In this document: positions 42,828-51,228 of the stretch, piece after piece
Layout: each line of letters starts with the position of its first letter
How positions within the stretch are numbered: position 1 is the stretch's first letter
Assembly: GCA_003278045.1 (NCBI GenBank)
Contig: QCHG01000002.1
Coordinates: 58,331 to 122,330, forward strand
From: Prochlorococcus sp. AG-402-A04
GTDB lineage: Bacteria; Cyanobacteriota; Cyanobacteriia; PCC-6307; Cyanobiaceae
Direction of reading: 5' to 3'
DNA: 64,000 bases
Made by a program: the position numbers and the translations under genes
The notes under the pieces: model-generated
The model's input: the letters and a program-made list of their open reading frames with translations, nothing else
Databases searched by the model: none
What the model was told of the DNA's origin: nothing

Positions 42828-43736
42828 TTGAAAAATTCAATTTCTCAACTAGATCAAGCATACGAGATATGCCGAAAAGAAACTCAACAATGGGCTAAAA
42901 CTTTTTACTTGGGTACTCTTCTATTACCTCTAGAAAAGAGAAAAGCTATTTGGGCTATTTACGTTTGGTGTAGAAGAACAGATGAAATAATGGATAGCGT
43001 AGAAGCCTCAACTAAATCACAAGATGAGCTTTCAGATAATCTAGATGAATGGGAAGAAAATACAAAAAATGTATTTAAAGGGAATATTAATTCTGAATTA
43101 GACTCAGTTCTATTGGATACGATCGAGAAATATCCACAAAGTATTCAACCTTATCTAGACATGATAGATGGCCAGAGAATGGATCTGAATAAATTTAGAT
43201 ACAAAGATTTTGATGAATTAAAACTCTATTGTTATAGAGTTGCAGGGACTGTTGGTTTAATGACTCAAAATGTGATGGGGATTGATAGTGCATATACATC
43301 AGCCCCATGGAGTGCCATGCCTGACCCCTCTGAAGCAGCTATAGCTCTTGGAATTGCAAATCAATTAACTAATATATTGAGAGATGTGGGAGAAGATAGA
43401 CAGAGAGGAAGAATTTATCTCCCGCAAGCGGATATTGAAAAATTTAATTATTCTGAAGAAGAACTTTTAAAAGGAAAAATAAACAAGCAGTGGAAAGCAC
43501 TGATGAACTTTCAATTAACAAGAGCGCGCGAATGGTTCAAAAAGTCTGAGGATGGTATTAAGTGGCTCTCTTCTGACGCAAGATGGCCAGTATGGACGTC
43601 TTTACGTCTTTACAGAGGAATATTAGATTCTATTGAAAGATTAGATTATGATGTTTTTAATAATAGAGCTTTTGTAAAAAATTCAGTAAAAGCTCTTGAG
43701 ATTCCAATATCTTTTTTAATTTCTCGAATAAAGTAA
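42828..43736 (+). CDS. crtB: Phytoene synthase
   Basis: A 302-residue squalene/phytoene synthase. The two Asp-rich motifs are RRTDEIMDS (near residue 49) and LTNILRDVGEDRQRGRIYLP (near residue 181). AKTFYLGTLLLPLEKRKAIWAIYVWC and RVAGTVGLM also match. It joins two geranylgeranyl diphosphates to phytoene. The start is TTG, the only candidate between the pds stop and the conserved N-terminus. Confidence 0.96.
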   Translation: MKNSISQLDQAYEICRKETQQWAKTFYLGTLLLPLEKRKAIWAIYVWCRRTDEIMDSVEASTKSQDELSDNLDEWEENTKNVFKGNINSELDSVLLDTIEKYPQSIQPYLDMIDGQRMDLNKFRYKDFDELKLYCYRVAGTVGLMTQNVMGIDSAYTSAPWSAMPDPSEAAIALGIANQLTNILRDVGEDRQRGRIYLPQADIEKFNYSEEELLKGKINKQWKALMNFQLTRAREWFKKSEDGIKWLSSDARWPVWTSLRLYRGILDSIERLDYDVFNNRAFVKNSVKALEIPISFLISRIK

Positions 43737-44156
43737 CTAGGCAGGCGTCTTCTGATTAGCCAACAAATCTTTCAATTTAGATAATTCTCCAGCCCATCTT
43801 GGATCAGGAGCTTCCAGGTTAGGAGCATCACTATGAACAATTTTCTTAAAGTCTTTCCTCTTCTTGTTTTTGTTTAATTTTCCACCATTTCTTTTATTTG
43901 AAGCAGAATCTTTCTTTTCTGATAGCTCTACTCGTAATTTAGAACCATTAAATTCAAAACCGTTTAACTTTTGAATTAATAAATTAGCATTATCTTCATT
44001 ATTAGCGGTCGCGAAACCAAACCCCCTGCATTCTTTAGTTTCCTTATCTAGTACTGCTTTAAATCTAATTGAATCAGAAACTGACTTTAAAAGTGTATCA
44101 AATTCTTTTGGATTAAATCCTTGTGGTAGGTTGCCAATGTAAATGCGAATGCTCAT
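43737..44156 (-). CDS. RRM-type RNA-binding protein
   Basis: A 139-residue protein with one RNA-recognition motif (residues 2-78). RNP2 is IYIGNLP and RNP1 is GFGFATAN, slightly degenerate in its aromatic positions. A basic, Lys/Asn-rich low-complexity segment and a C-terminal PDPRWAGELSKLKDLLA follow. Cyanobacterial Rbp proteins bind AU-rich RNA and are often cold-induced or target mRNAs to membranes. Its stop abuts the crtB stop. Confidence 0.9.
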   Translation of the reverse strand: MSIRIYIGNLPQGFNPKEFDTLLKSVSDSIRFKAVLDKETKECRGFGFATANNEDNANLLIQKLNGFEFNGSKLRVELSEKKDSASNKRNGGKLNKNKKRKDFKKIVHSDAPNLEAPDPRWAGELSKLKDLLANQKTPA

Positions 44157-44213
44157 AAATTTTAAAAATGATTTTGAAGTCTGAACTTCTAAACAAAACT
44201 AAGCTATGTGTAT

Positions 44214-45431
44214 TTAATCACATTTTGGTGCATTTTGTTCAATCCATCGCTTTGCTTTATAAATAGCTTCATCAAAATTATTTAATCTTTTATATGCAAG
44301 TTCCTTAGAAAGATATCGTAACAGCTCTCCTAATATGGGACCATCCTTTATTTTTAAATTTTTTTTGATTACCTCACCATTAAGTAAGTTTGAAGGATGA
44401 AATAATTTATCATCACTGTTACGCCATCTACGAAGCCAATTTAATCGTAAATTTTGAGGTAAATGAAAAATAAAAGTTGGAAGAAACATCTCTAATTCTT
44501 TATGTAATGCAAATCTATCTGATTCAGTTAATTGAGCAATATTTTTTTTCTCCAACAAAAAGTGCCATTTTCTTAATAACATAGTTTTTGCAATTTCAGC
44601 TTTACTAAATTGAAGTTTCTCTAAAGATATAACATCTAAAATTTGAGCAATAAAAAATGATGGTAAAAATTTTTCTTTTTCTTCCTGATTAAGTTCTAAA
44701 TAATTAATTTTCTCTAAATCCAAAAAAAAAGAATCTTCAGATAAAGTATCAGAAGCAAATATATTTAATTTTTTTATCAACAATACTGCATCAAGAGCAT
44801 TGGCTCCATGAACTATTTTGTGAATTTCATTATTAATCCTCTCTTTAGCAACAAGATATAATTTCCCTTTATTTTTTTTAATGAAAGTAATTAAATTAAA
44901 ATCAACTTTAAAATTCAATTCTGAAACAAATCGAAAACATCTTAATATTCGTAAAGGATCATTTAGTAAATTGTTTTCAGAATGAGTTCTAAGCAAAGAA
45001 ATCTCCAGATCTTTAAGACCATTTAATGGATCAACCAAACACTTCTTATCAAATAAAAAAGCAATTGAATTAATCGAAAAGTCTCTAGAACATAAATCTC
45101 CTTCTATCGAAGATGAAACCTGATTAGCAATATCAATATAAATATGATTAAAAATAATTCTTACTACTTCTCTTTTTTCATCTAAAATTATAAATTTTGA
45201 TCCAATATTATCTGCAATCTTTTTCCCAATTTCAATTGCATTTAAAGGTACCACTATATCGAAATCTACCTTTTCAGTTTCTCTTCCCAAAATAATATCT
45301 CTAATATAACCACCAACCAAATATGATCCTTTAGGTAAAAAACCTAATATTAAATCCAAATTATGAAATTTTATAGTTGTTTCTAATTCATCAATTATTA
45401 GTGTATGATTTGTGTGAATGCTATTTTTCAT
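44214..45431 (-). CDS. cca: tRNA nucleotidyltransferase (CCA-adding/poly(A) polymerase class II)
   Basis: A 405-residue class II nucleotidyltransferase. GSYLVGGYIRDIILGRETEKVDFDIVV (near residue 35) holds the DxD metal site, RDFSINSIAF and DPLRILRCFRFVSEL follow, and DEAIYKAKRWI closes it. It adds or repairs 3' CCA. The tRNA-Asn gene in this window has no encoded CCA, consistent with a need for it. Its ATG lies only 14 bases from the divergent ycf34 ATG. Confidence 0.92.
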   Translation of the reverse strand: MKNSIHTNHTLIIDELETTIKFHNLDLILGFLPKGSYLVGGYIRDIILGRETEKVDFDIVVPLNAIEIGKKIADNIGSKFIILDEKREVVRIIFNHIYIDIANQVSSSIEGDLCSRDFSINSIAFLFDKKCLVDPLNGLKDLEISLLRTHSENNLLNDPLRILRCFRFVSELNFKVDFNLITFIKKNKGKLYLVAKERINNEIHKIVHGANALDAVLLIKKLNIFASDTLSEDSFFLDLEKINYLELNQEEKEKFLPSFFIAQILDVISLEKLQFSKAEIAKTMLLRKWHFLLEKKNIAQLTESDRFALHKELEMFLPTFIFHLPQNLRLNWLRRWRNSDDKLFHPSNLLNGEVIKKNLKIKDGPILGELLRYLSKELAYKRLNNFDEAIYKAKRWIEQNAPKCD

Positions 45432-45445
45432 TTTATTTATTAATT

Positions 45446-45697
45446 ATGTGCATTTGCATCAACTGTAAGTGGGTTGATAGATGTATCACATATCATGATG
45501 TTGAGGATAATCATGGTGTTGATCATATTTGTGATCTACCTGATTTTAAAGCAAAAAAACCATTCATCCATGTCAATATAGTTAAAGACAATAATGGTAA
45601 TTATAGAACTGATTGGGATGTTCAAGCTTGTGAAAGTTTTAAAAATGAATTTGGTAAATGGTCTAAGTGTAATCCAGGTATGGAATTACCTGTTTAA
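45446..45697 (+). CDS. ycf34: Ycf34-family iron-sulfur protein
   Basis: I start it at ATG 45446, giving 83 residues beginning MCICINCKWVDRCITYH, the conserved Ycf34 N-terminus; a longer open frame upstream is not conserved-looking. The four Cys in the first 14 residues and one in DVQACESF are the likely cluster ligands. Synechocystis Ycf34 binds an Fe-S cluster and affects photosynthetic electron transport. It is followed 9 bases later by tsaB. Confidence 0.9.
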   Translation: MCICINCKWVDRCITYHDVEDNHGVDHICDLPDFKAKKPFIHVNIVKDNNGNYRTDWDVQACESFKNEFGKWSKCNPGMELPV

Positions 45698-45706
45698 AGG
45701 TAATAG

Positions 45707-46360
45707 ATGATAAATAAACTCAAACAAAGAGAAAATTACCCTACATTAGTGATTCATAGCACAGACAATTCTTTTGGCTTTGCGTATAGAAAAAACGATA
45801 CCCTTGAATCTGATGAATTATTTATCAAAAAATTTGATAATGACCTATGCAATAATTTAATTAATGATCTTAACAAATTCATTTCCAAAGAAAATTTACA
45901 GACAATAAATAAGTTATCTGTAAGCGTAGGGCCAGCAAATTTTAATGCTTCACGGCTTATTGTAGTTTTAGCAAGAACTATCTCACAACAAATAAATTGT
46001 CCTCTAGACAGTTTTAGTTCATTTGAAATAATGGCAAAAAGAATTGCATCAAAAAATAATATCTTTAGAAACAATAAATCATTCTGGATTTACAAAAAAT
46101 TAAAACGTAAGGGTTTAATTGCAGGTAAATATGAAATTTGTCATAAAGAAAAAAACTCCTCGGATCTAGTCATTCGAGAAACAGTTTTACCAAAAGTTGT
46201 CAAAGAACTTGGGAGTAAAGAACTTACTTTTGAGGCTAATTATGATGATAAAGAAGATTTAAAAGAACTATTAAACTTAGCAAATGGAAATTTAGTAAAT
46301 TCAAATTTAGATTCCTGGAAAAAAGTTTTGCCTCTTTACCCTATTTCTCCAATTAACTGA
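45707..46360 (+). CDS. tsaB: tRNA N6-adenosine threonylcarbamoyltransferase component TsaB
   Basis: A 217-residue TsaB/YeaZ-family protein. The ASKHA-type N-terminal strand is TLVIHSTDNSFGFAYRKND, and the conserved LSVSVGPANFNASRLIVVLARTIS block (near residue 69) with SSFEIMAK matches the family. It partners TsaD in t6A formation at position 37 of ANN-decoding tRNAs. It is divergent in sequence, with the usual GPGSFTGLR reading GPANFNASR. It ends 4 bases from the convergent plsC. Confidence 0.85.
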   Translation: MINKLKQRENYPTLVIHSTDNSFGFAYRKNDTLESDELFIKKFDNDLCNNLINDLNKFISKENLQTINKLSVSVGPANFNASRLIVVLARTISQQINCPLDSFSSFEIMAKRIASKNNIFRNNKSFWIYKKLKRKGLIAGKYEICHKEKNSSDLVIRETVLPKVVKELGSKELTFEANYDDKEDLKELLNLANGNLVNSNLDSWKKVLPLYPISPIN

Positions 46361-46364
46361 ATAT

Positions 46365-46985
46365 TCACCCAATCAAATTATTAATTTTTTCTTTCAAGTA
46401 CATTGTTACAGAATTCAGATCGTCTTTTGATGAACTCTGTGGAGGTTGTACAGGTTTTCCCACTTTAATAACTATTTTTGAAAACAAGGGAATAAAGAAT
46501 TTAAATCTTATTAGTTTTTGAGAATTAACTATTGCAACAGGCAATAATATTTTTTGATTTTTAAAGGCTAATAATGCTGCACCTTGTTTGGGCTTATTCA
46601 CTCGACCATTTTTTTGACGAGTACCATCAATAAATATTCCAATACAATTATCATTTGATAATTTTTTACATGCTGTTTTAATGGTATTTTTATCAACAAT
46701 TCCTCTTTTTACAGGATAAGCTCCACAAGCCTTGATAATAAACCCAAGTAAAGGTACTTTAAATAACTCTGCCTTGGCCATGAAAGATATATTACGTCCA
46801 AGAGCATGTCCTAACAAAGGAGGGTCGAGCAAAGATCCATGATTAGAAACCATTATGAAAGAATTTTTTTGCGGAATATTTTCTCTACCTATTAAATGAC
46901 CTCTAAATACAAATTTATAAATTGGTAATACAAAAAGTTTGCTAACTAATTGATAGATTAATTTTTGAAAAATATCATTTTTCAT
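46365..46985 (-). CDS. plsC: 1-acyl-sn-glycerol-3-phosphate acyltransferase
   Basis: A 206-residue acyltransferase. The HX4D catalytic motif is SNHGSLLDPP (near residue 48), FMAKAELFKVPLLGFIIKACGAYPVKR follows, and the FIDGTRQKNGR motif is the glycerophosphate-binding block (usually FPEGTRS, here FIDGTR). It acylates lysophosphatidate in membrane lipid synthesis. It is the last gene of rpaB-plsX-fabH-fabD-plsC, 6 bases after fabD. Confidence 0.9.
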   Translation of the reverse strand: MKNDIFQKLIYQLVSKLFVLPIYKFVFRGHLIGRENIPQKNSFIMVSNHGSLLDPPLLGHALGRNISFMAKAELFKVPLLGFIIKACGAYPVKRGIVDKNTIKTACKKLSNDNCIGIFIDGTRQKNGRVNKPKQGAALLAFKNQKILLPVAIVNSQKLIRFKFFIPLFSKIVIKVGKPVQPPQSSSKDDLNSVTMYLKEKINNLIG

Positions 46986-46991
46986 ACTTGA

Positions 46992-47888
46992 TTAATAAGT
47001 TATTTGATTAGAAGATGAAACTTGAGAAATTTTTAAATCTTTAATATGTCTTTTTGCTAAACTGCTAAGCACATTTGATGGGCCAACTTCAACAAAATGA
47101 AGATCATTATCTTTTGCCATTAAATCCATAGTTTCTCGCCACCTTACGCCATTAGACATTTGATTTTCCAATCTCGTTTTAAGCTCATCAGGATCGTCAC
47201 ATAATGAAGGTTCATAATTACTTATTACTGGGAAAGAAGGATTTTTAAAGTTAATCTGTTTTAAATACTCAGAAAATTTAACTGCAGGCTCATCCATGAA
47301 TGGTGAATGGAATGCACCTGAAACATTTAATTTAAGGAATCTTTTACAAGAAATTTCTTTCGATAAATTGTCTAACTCTTCATTAGATCCTGATAAGACA
47401 ACTTGGGAAGAGCTATTGTCATTAGCTATCACAACATTTTCACGTTTTTTAACTAATAAATCAAGTTCATTTCTATCAAAACCAATTACTGCTGCCATAG
47501 ATCCTGGCCCAGCATTTATCATTAATTGAGATCTTACTTTTATTAGTGATACGCAGTCTTCGAATGAAAAAACATCCGCACAATATAATGCAGTTATTTC
47601 TCCCAGACTATGCCCAGCAACATAAGTTGGTTTAAAACCATTTTCTTTTAAGGCATCTAATAAAATTGATTCAACCAAAAAAAGACAGATTTGTGTATTT
47701 CTTGTATTATTCAAATCACTAAGAGGATTCGTTGGATCAGAATTTAACTCGCAAATTTCAAATAAATTTCTCTCAAATATCTCAGAAGCATAACTAAACC
47801 TCTCTTTTGTGCTAGGCAAATTTTCAATTTGTTTTGCCATTCCAATTTTTTGCGAACCCTGTCCAGGGAATACCCATGCAACTGTCAT
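46992..47888 (-). CDS. fabD: Malonyl-CoA:ACP transacylase
   Basis: A 298-residue transacylase. WVFPGQGSQKIGM is near residue 5, the nucleophile Ser lies in VAGHSLGEITALYCA (near residue 92), the conserved Arg in KVRSQLM, and the catalytic His in SGAFHSPFM. It loads malonyl groups on ACP for fatty-acid elongation. It lies 18 bases after fabH and 6 bases before plsC in the operon. Confidence 0.95.
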   Translation of the reverse strand: MTVAWVFPGQGSQKIGMAKQIENLPSTKERFSYASEIFERNLFEICELNSDPTNPLSDLNNTRNTQICLFLVESILLDALKENGFKPTYVAGHSLGEITALYCADVFSFEDCVSLIKVRSQLMINAGPGSMAAVIGFDRNELDLLVKKRENVVIANDNSSSQVVLSGSNEELDNLSKEISCKRFLKLNVSGAFHSPFMDEPAVKFSEYLKQINFKNPSFPVISNYEPSLCDDPDELKTRLENQMSNGVRWRETMDLMAKDNDLHFVEVGPSNVLSSLAKRHIKDLKISQVSSSNQITY

Positions 47889-47906
47889 AATGTTCCTATT
47901 TTGTTT

Positions 47907-48914
47907 TTAACCCCATTTAATTAGGGCTGCACCCCAACTTAACCCAGCACCAAAACCACTTGTAGCAATAATATCATTTTGCTTAATTCTACAATCTCTT
48001 ACAGCCTCATCCATCATTAGTGGAATTGTTGCTGCTGACGTATTGCCATATTTTTCTAAATTACTAAGAATCTTTTCTCTGGGAATTTTTAACCTTTCTC
48101 CTACAGAATCCAATATTCTTTGATTAGCTTGATGCAGCAAAAGCCAATCAACTTGATCAGAATTATATTTCATTTTTTTTAACAACTTTTCAAGAATTAG
48201 GGGAACTTCTTTAACTGCGAATTTATAAACTTCCTGACCATTCATTTGAATTGGAGAAAAACCTCCACTTAAAAAGTCAATTTCATCAACTATTGAATCC
48301 TTATTCTTTTTTGATGGAAGATTAAGAAAAGAACCCCTTACCCCATCAGATCTCATATCAAAACCTAAAAAATTATCAAATTCATTTGTTGCTTCAATTG
48401 CTAATGCACCGGCACCATCTCCAAAGAGAATACAACTTCTTCTATCGTTCCAATCAACAAAACTTGATAATTGATCTGCCCCAATAACAATAGCCCTTTT
48501 AAAACTACCCCCTTTTAAAAATTGTGAGGCTGTTATTAAAGCAAATAAAAAACCGCTACAAGCTGCAGTTAAATCGAAAGCTACAGCATTAGCAGCCCCT
48601 AATTTAGCTTGAATGGATGGGGCTGATCCAAATAAATCATGCGGTGTAGAAGTAGCTAAAACAATTAAATCAATAGTTTTAATATCCCAATTAGCCATTT
48701 CTACAGCAGTAAGAGCAGCCTTATAACCCATCTCAGTAACATTATCTTCTACGCTAGAGATTCTTCTCTCAGAAATGCCAGTTCTAGATTGTATCCATTC
48801 ATTGCTTGTATCAACCTTTTGACTAATTTTTTGATTGGTTAGAATTTGATCAGGCACATAACTTCCGCTTCCCTTGAATGACACTCCAATCTGATTAAAA
48901 TTTATTCCTTCCAA
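47907..48914 (-). CDS. fabH: Beta-ketoacyl-ACP synthase III
   Basis: A 335-residue thiolase-fold enzyme. The catalytic Cys is in DLTAACSGFLFAL (near residue 118), the His in LLHQANQRIL and the Asn in KYGNTSAATIPL; SNEWIQSRTGISERR is also conserved. It starts fatty-acid synthesis from acetyl-CoA and malonyl-ACP. The gene follows plsX by 53 bases in the operon. Confidence 0.96.
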   Translation of the reverse strand: MEGINFNQIGVSFKGSGSYVPDQILTNQKISQKVDTSNEWIQSRTGISERRISSVEDNVTEMGYKAALTAVEMANWDIKTIDLIVLATSTPHDLFGSAPSIQAKLGAANAVAFDLTAACSGFLFALITASQFLKGGSFKRAIVIGADQLSSFVDWNDRRSCILFGDGAGALAIEATNEFDNFLGFDMRSDGVRGSFLNLPSKKNKDSIVDEIDFLSGGFSPIQMNGQEVYKFAVKEVPLILEKLLKKMKYNSDQVDWLLLHQANQRILDSVGERLKIPREKILSNLEKYGNTSAATIPLMMDEAVRDCRIKQNDIIATSGFGAGLSWGAALIKWG

Positions 48915-48967
48915 AAGAGTTTTTTAGTTACTTATATTAGTCAAACATAAATTTGACTCAATATGTT

Positions 48968-50374
48968 TTATGAATTTAAAACTTGAAGCTTTTGCAGTTG
49001 ATTTAAATTGTCCATAACACCATGATTGACGGCAGAGTGAGCCAAGCGAAGAGCACTAACTACTGATAAAGATTTGCTACTTCCATGACCAATAACGCAA
49101 ATACCATTCACCCCAAGTAATAAAGCTCCTCCATGTTCGGCATGATCTAACCTTTTCTTAATTCTGATTAGATTACTTTTTAAAAAAGCTGAACCAACTT
49201 TCCCCCGCCTTCCACGTGGCAGCTCAGATCTCAAAATATCTAATAAAACTCCTCCCACAGATTCAAGAAATTTCAATAATATATTTCCAGTAAATCCATC
49301 ACAGACTACTACGTCGAAACTACCTGATAATACATCTCGCCCTTCACAATTACCTCCGAAATCAAAACTTTTCTCAGAAGATAATAATTCAAATGTTTTT
49401 AGGGATAAATCGTTACCTTTACATTCTTCTTCTCCAATATTTAAAAGGCCAATTCTTGGTTTTTGTACTTGAAGGACATCTTTTGCATAAATATTACCTA
49501 GAAGTGCAAATTGATGCAGATAAGATGGCTTACAATCAGTATTCGCACCGACATCTAAAACTAATACCGGGCGAGTTTGATCCCTTGTTGGAAACAATGC
49601 TCCTATAGCTGGTCTCTCAATCCCTTTCAATCTACCAATTCTAAATATGGCAGAAGCCATCATGGCTCCTGAATTACCCGCTGAGTAGACAGCTTCAGCT
49701 TTATTATTTCTCACTAAATCCATTGCAACGTTTATACTTGCATTTTTCCTTTTTCTAACTGCGGTAGCTTCTTCATTCATCCCAATAGGCTCTCCACTAT
49801 CAATTAATTCAAGACGATTATTTTCTATTTCATTTTCTAATAATTCTGCTAAACCAGTTTTTTCAGCTGCATCTTTAACTTTTTCAATTTTGCCGACAAA
49901 CTTTATATTTATTGGAAATCTACTTATTGCTTCTAGGCAACCCTCAAGAATTGGACCAGGAGCATAATCTCCACCCATCCCATCAACTGCGATCCAAATT
50001 CTTTTAGATTGAGATTCCTCCACCTTATCTAAAATATTATCGTTATTTTGTAATCTTTTTAATGGGTCAAAAACTAATGGCTGTAATGTATTTTTAGCTA
50101 TTGAACTGGCGTTTGAAACTACACTACTAGCAGTATTAACAACTGATTCAGCACTTGAAACTACATTACCTGCAACATTGCCTGCAACGTTACTAGCTGT
50201 AGTTACTACTGATCCAGCACCAGAAACCATATTTCCCGCAACATTACTAGCCGTTGCCGCAGAACTAGCAGCAGTATCAACTATGGAAGTCACAGCTGAA
50301 TTTCTTTTGTACCAAATTACTAATCTTCTAATAGCTCTGGGCTTGTTAATTTTTTGCGCTGTTTCTTTCCCCAT
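48968..50374 (-). CDS. plsX: Phosphate acyltransferase PlsX with a repeat-rich N-terminal extension
   Basis: A 468-residue protein whose C-terminal 340 residues are a full PlsX: IWIAVDGMGGDYAPGPILEG (from about residue 126), SGNSGAMMASAIFRIG, GLLNIGEEECKGND, VVCDGFTGNILLKFLE and the end ALLLGVNGICVIGHGSS. It makes acyl-phosphate from acyl-ACP. Before this lies an unusual 125-residue extension of degenerate repeats rich in Ser, Ala, Val and Asn (variants of TASNVAGNVV and SSAESVVNTASSV), with amphipathic spacing. The start ATG follows the rpaB stop with no gap, so the long form is likely real. Confidence 0.92.
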   Translation of the reverse strand: MGKETAQKINKPRAIRRLVIWYKRNSAVTSIVDTAASSAATASNVAGNMVSGAGSVVTTASNVAGNVAGNVVSSAESVVNTASSVVSNASSIAKNTLQPLVFDPLKRLQNNDNILDKVEESQSKRIWIAVDGMGGDYAPGPILEGCLEAISRFPINIKFVGKIEKVKDAAEKTGLAELLENEIENNRLELIDSGEPIGMNEEATAVRKRKNASINVAMDLVRNNKAEAVYSAGNSGAMMASAIFRIGRLKGIERPAIGALFPTRDQTRPVLVLDVGANTDCKPSYLHQFALLGNIYAKDVLQVQKPRIGLLNIGEEECKGNDLSLKTFELLSSEKSFDFGGNCEGRDVLSGSFDVVVCDGFTGNILLKFLESVGGVLLDILRSELPRGRRGKVGSAFLKSNLIRIKKRLDHAEHGGALLLGVNGICVIGHGSSKSLSVVSALRLAHSAVNHGVMDNLNQLQKLQVLNS

Positions 50375-51121
50375 TTATTTACCATCAAAGGGAGCAATAT
50401 CGACAATCCTTTGAAAAAGATATCCTGTACCCCTTGCTGTCAATATCAATTCAGGATTTGCTGGATCAGCCTCCAGTTTGGATCTTAATCTTGATATATG
50501 GACATCGACAACTCTTGTATCTACATGTCTCTCAGGCGTATATCCCCAAACTTCTTTCAAAATCTCTCCTCTACTAAATGGCTCTCCTGACCTGCTCACC
50601 AAAAGCTCTAAGAGACTAAATTCCATACCAGTTAATCTAATTCTCTCATCACTTTTAAAAACTTGTCTTCGATTGGTATCAATTTTTATATCCGTAACCA
50701 AAATTAATCCTGAATTGGGCATTCCAGGAATTTGCTCTTTGTCGATTCTTCTAAGAACGCACCTAATTCTAGCTTCTAACTCCTTTGGGCTAAATGGTTT
50801 TACTACGTAATCATCAGCCCCTAATTCTAAACCTGTTATCCTATCTGCAACATCTCCTAAAGCGGTTAACATAACAATTGGAACATCAGAATCTTTCCTT
50901 AACTCTTGACAAACTCCATAGCCATCTAATTTTGGCATCATGACGTCAAGTACTACTAAATCAGGTTCATAATCTTTAAATAACTTTAGTGCTTCTTTGC
51001 CATCACTTGCAGTTACAACTTTGTAGCCAATCATGGAGAGACGTGTCTCCAGAATTCTTCTAATACTTGCCTCGTCATCTGCGACAAGAATAGTTTCTTT
51101 AGTTTGACTAGATAGAGCCAT
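50375..51121 (-). CDS. rpaB: OmpR-family response regulator RpaB
   Basis: A 248-residue regulator. The receiver has VADDE (residues 13-17), phospho-acceptor Asp59 in VVLDVMMP and Lys in VKPFSPKELEARI. The C-terminal winged helix (LTGMEFSLLELLVSRSGEPFSRGEILKEVWG, then HVDTRVVDVHISRLRSKLE) is of the RpaB/Ycf27 type. RpaB binds HLR1 elements and controls photosystem and high-light genes. Here it heads the lipid operon, abutting plsX directly. Confidence 0.93.
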   Translation of the reverse strand: MALSSQTKETILVADDEASIRRILETRLSMIGYKVVTASDGKEALKLFKDYEPDLVVLDVMMPKLDGYGVCQELRKDSDVPIVMLTALGDVADRITGLELGADDYVVKPFSPKELEARIRCVLRRIDKEQIPGMPNSGLILVTDIKIDTNRRQVFKSDERIRLTGMEFSLLELLVSRSGEPFSRGEILKEVWGYTPERHVDTRVVDVHISRLRSKLEADPANPELILTARGTGYLFQRIVDIAPFDGK

Positions 51122-51228
51122 TTGTTTCTATTAGCTAATCAGTAAGAGAATTTATTATTAACCTAATCTAACTTGTAGAGGGGCAATATCCCAAACATTC
51201 AAGTTCCCTTATTTCATTCAGAGACTAA

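Noticed and set aside
45377..45445. N-terminal extension of ycf34
   Set aside because: The extra 23 codons overlap cca and do not match the conserved MCIC start of the family.
50178..50414. Plus-strand 78-codon ORF over the start of plsX
   Set aside because: Its apparent Ala/Thr-rich sequence is the antisense of the plsX repeat extension and spans the rpaB-plsX junction; it has no ribosome site.
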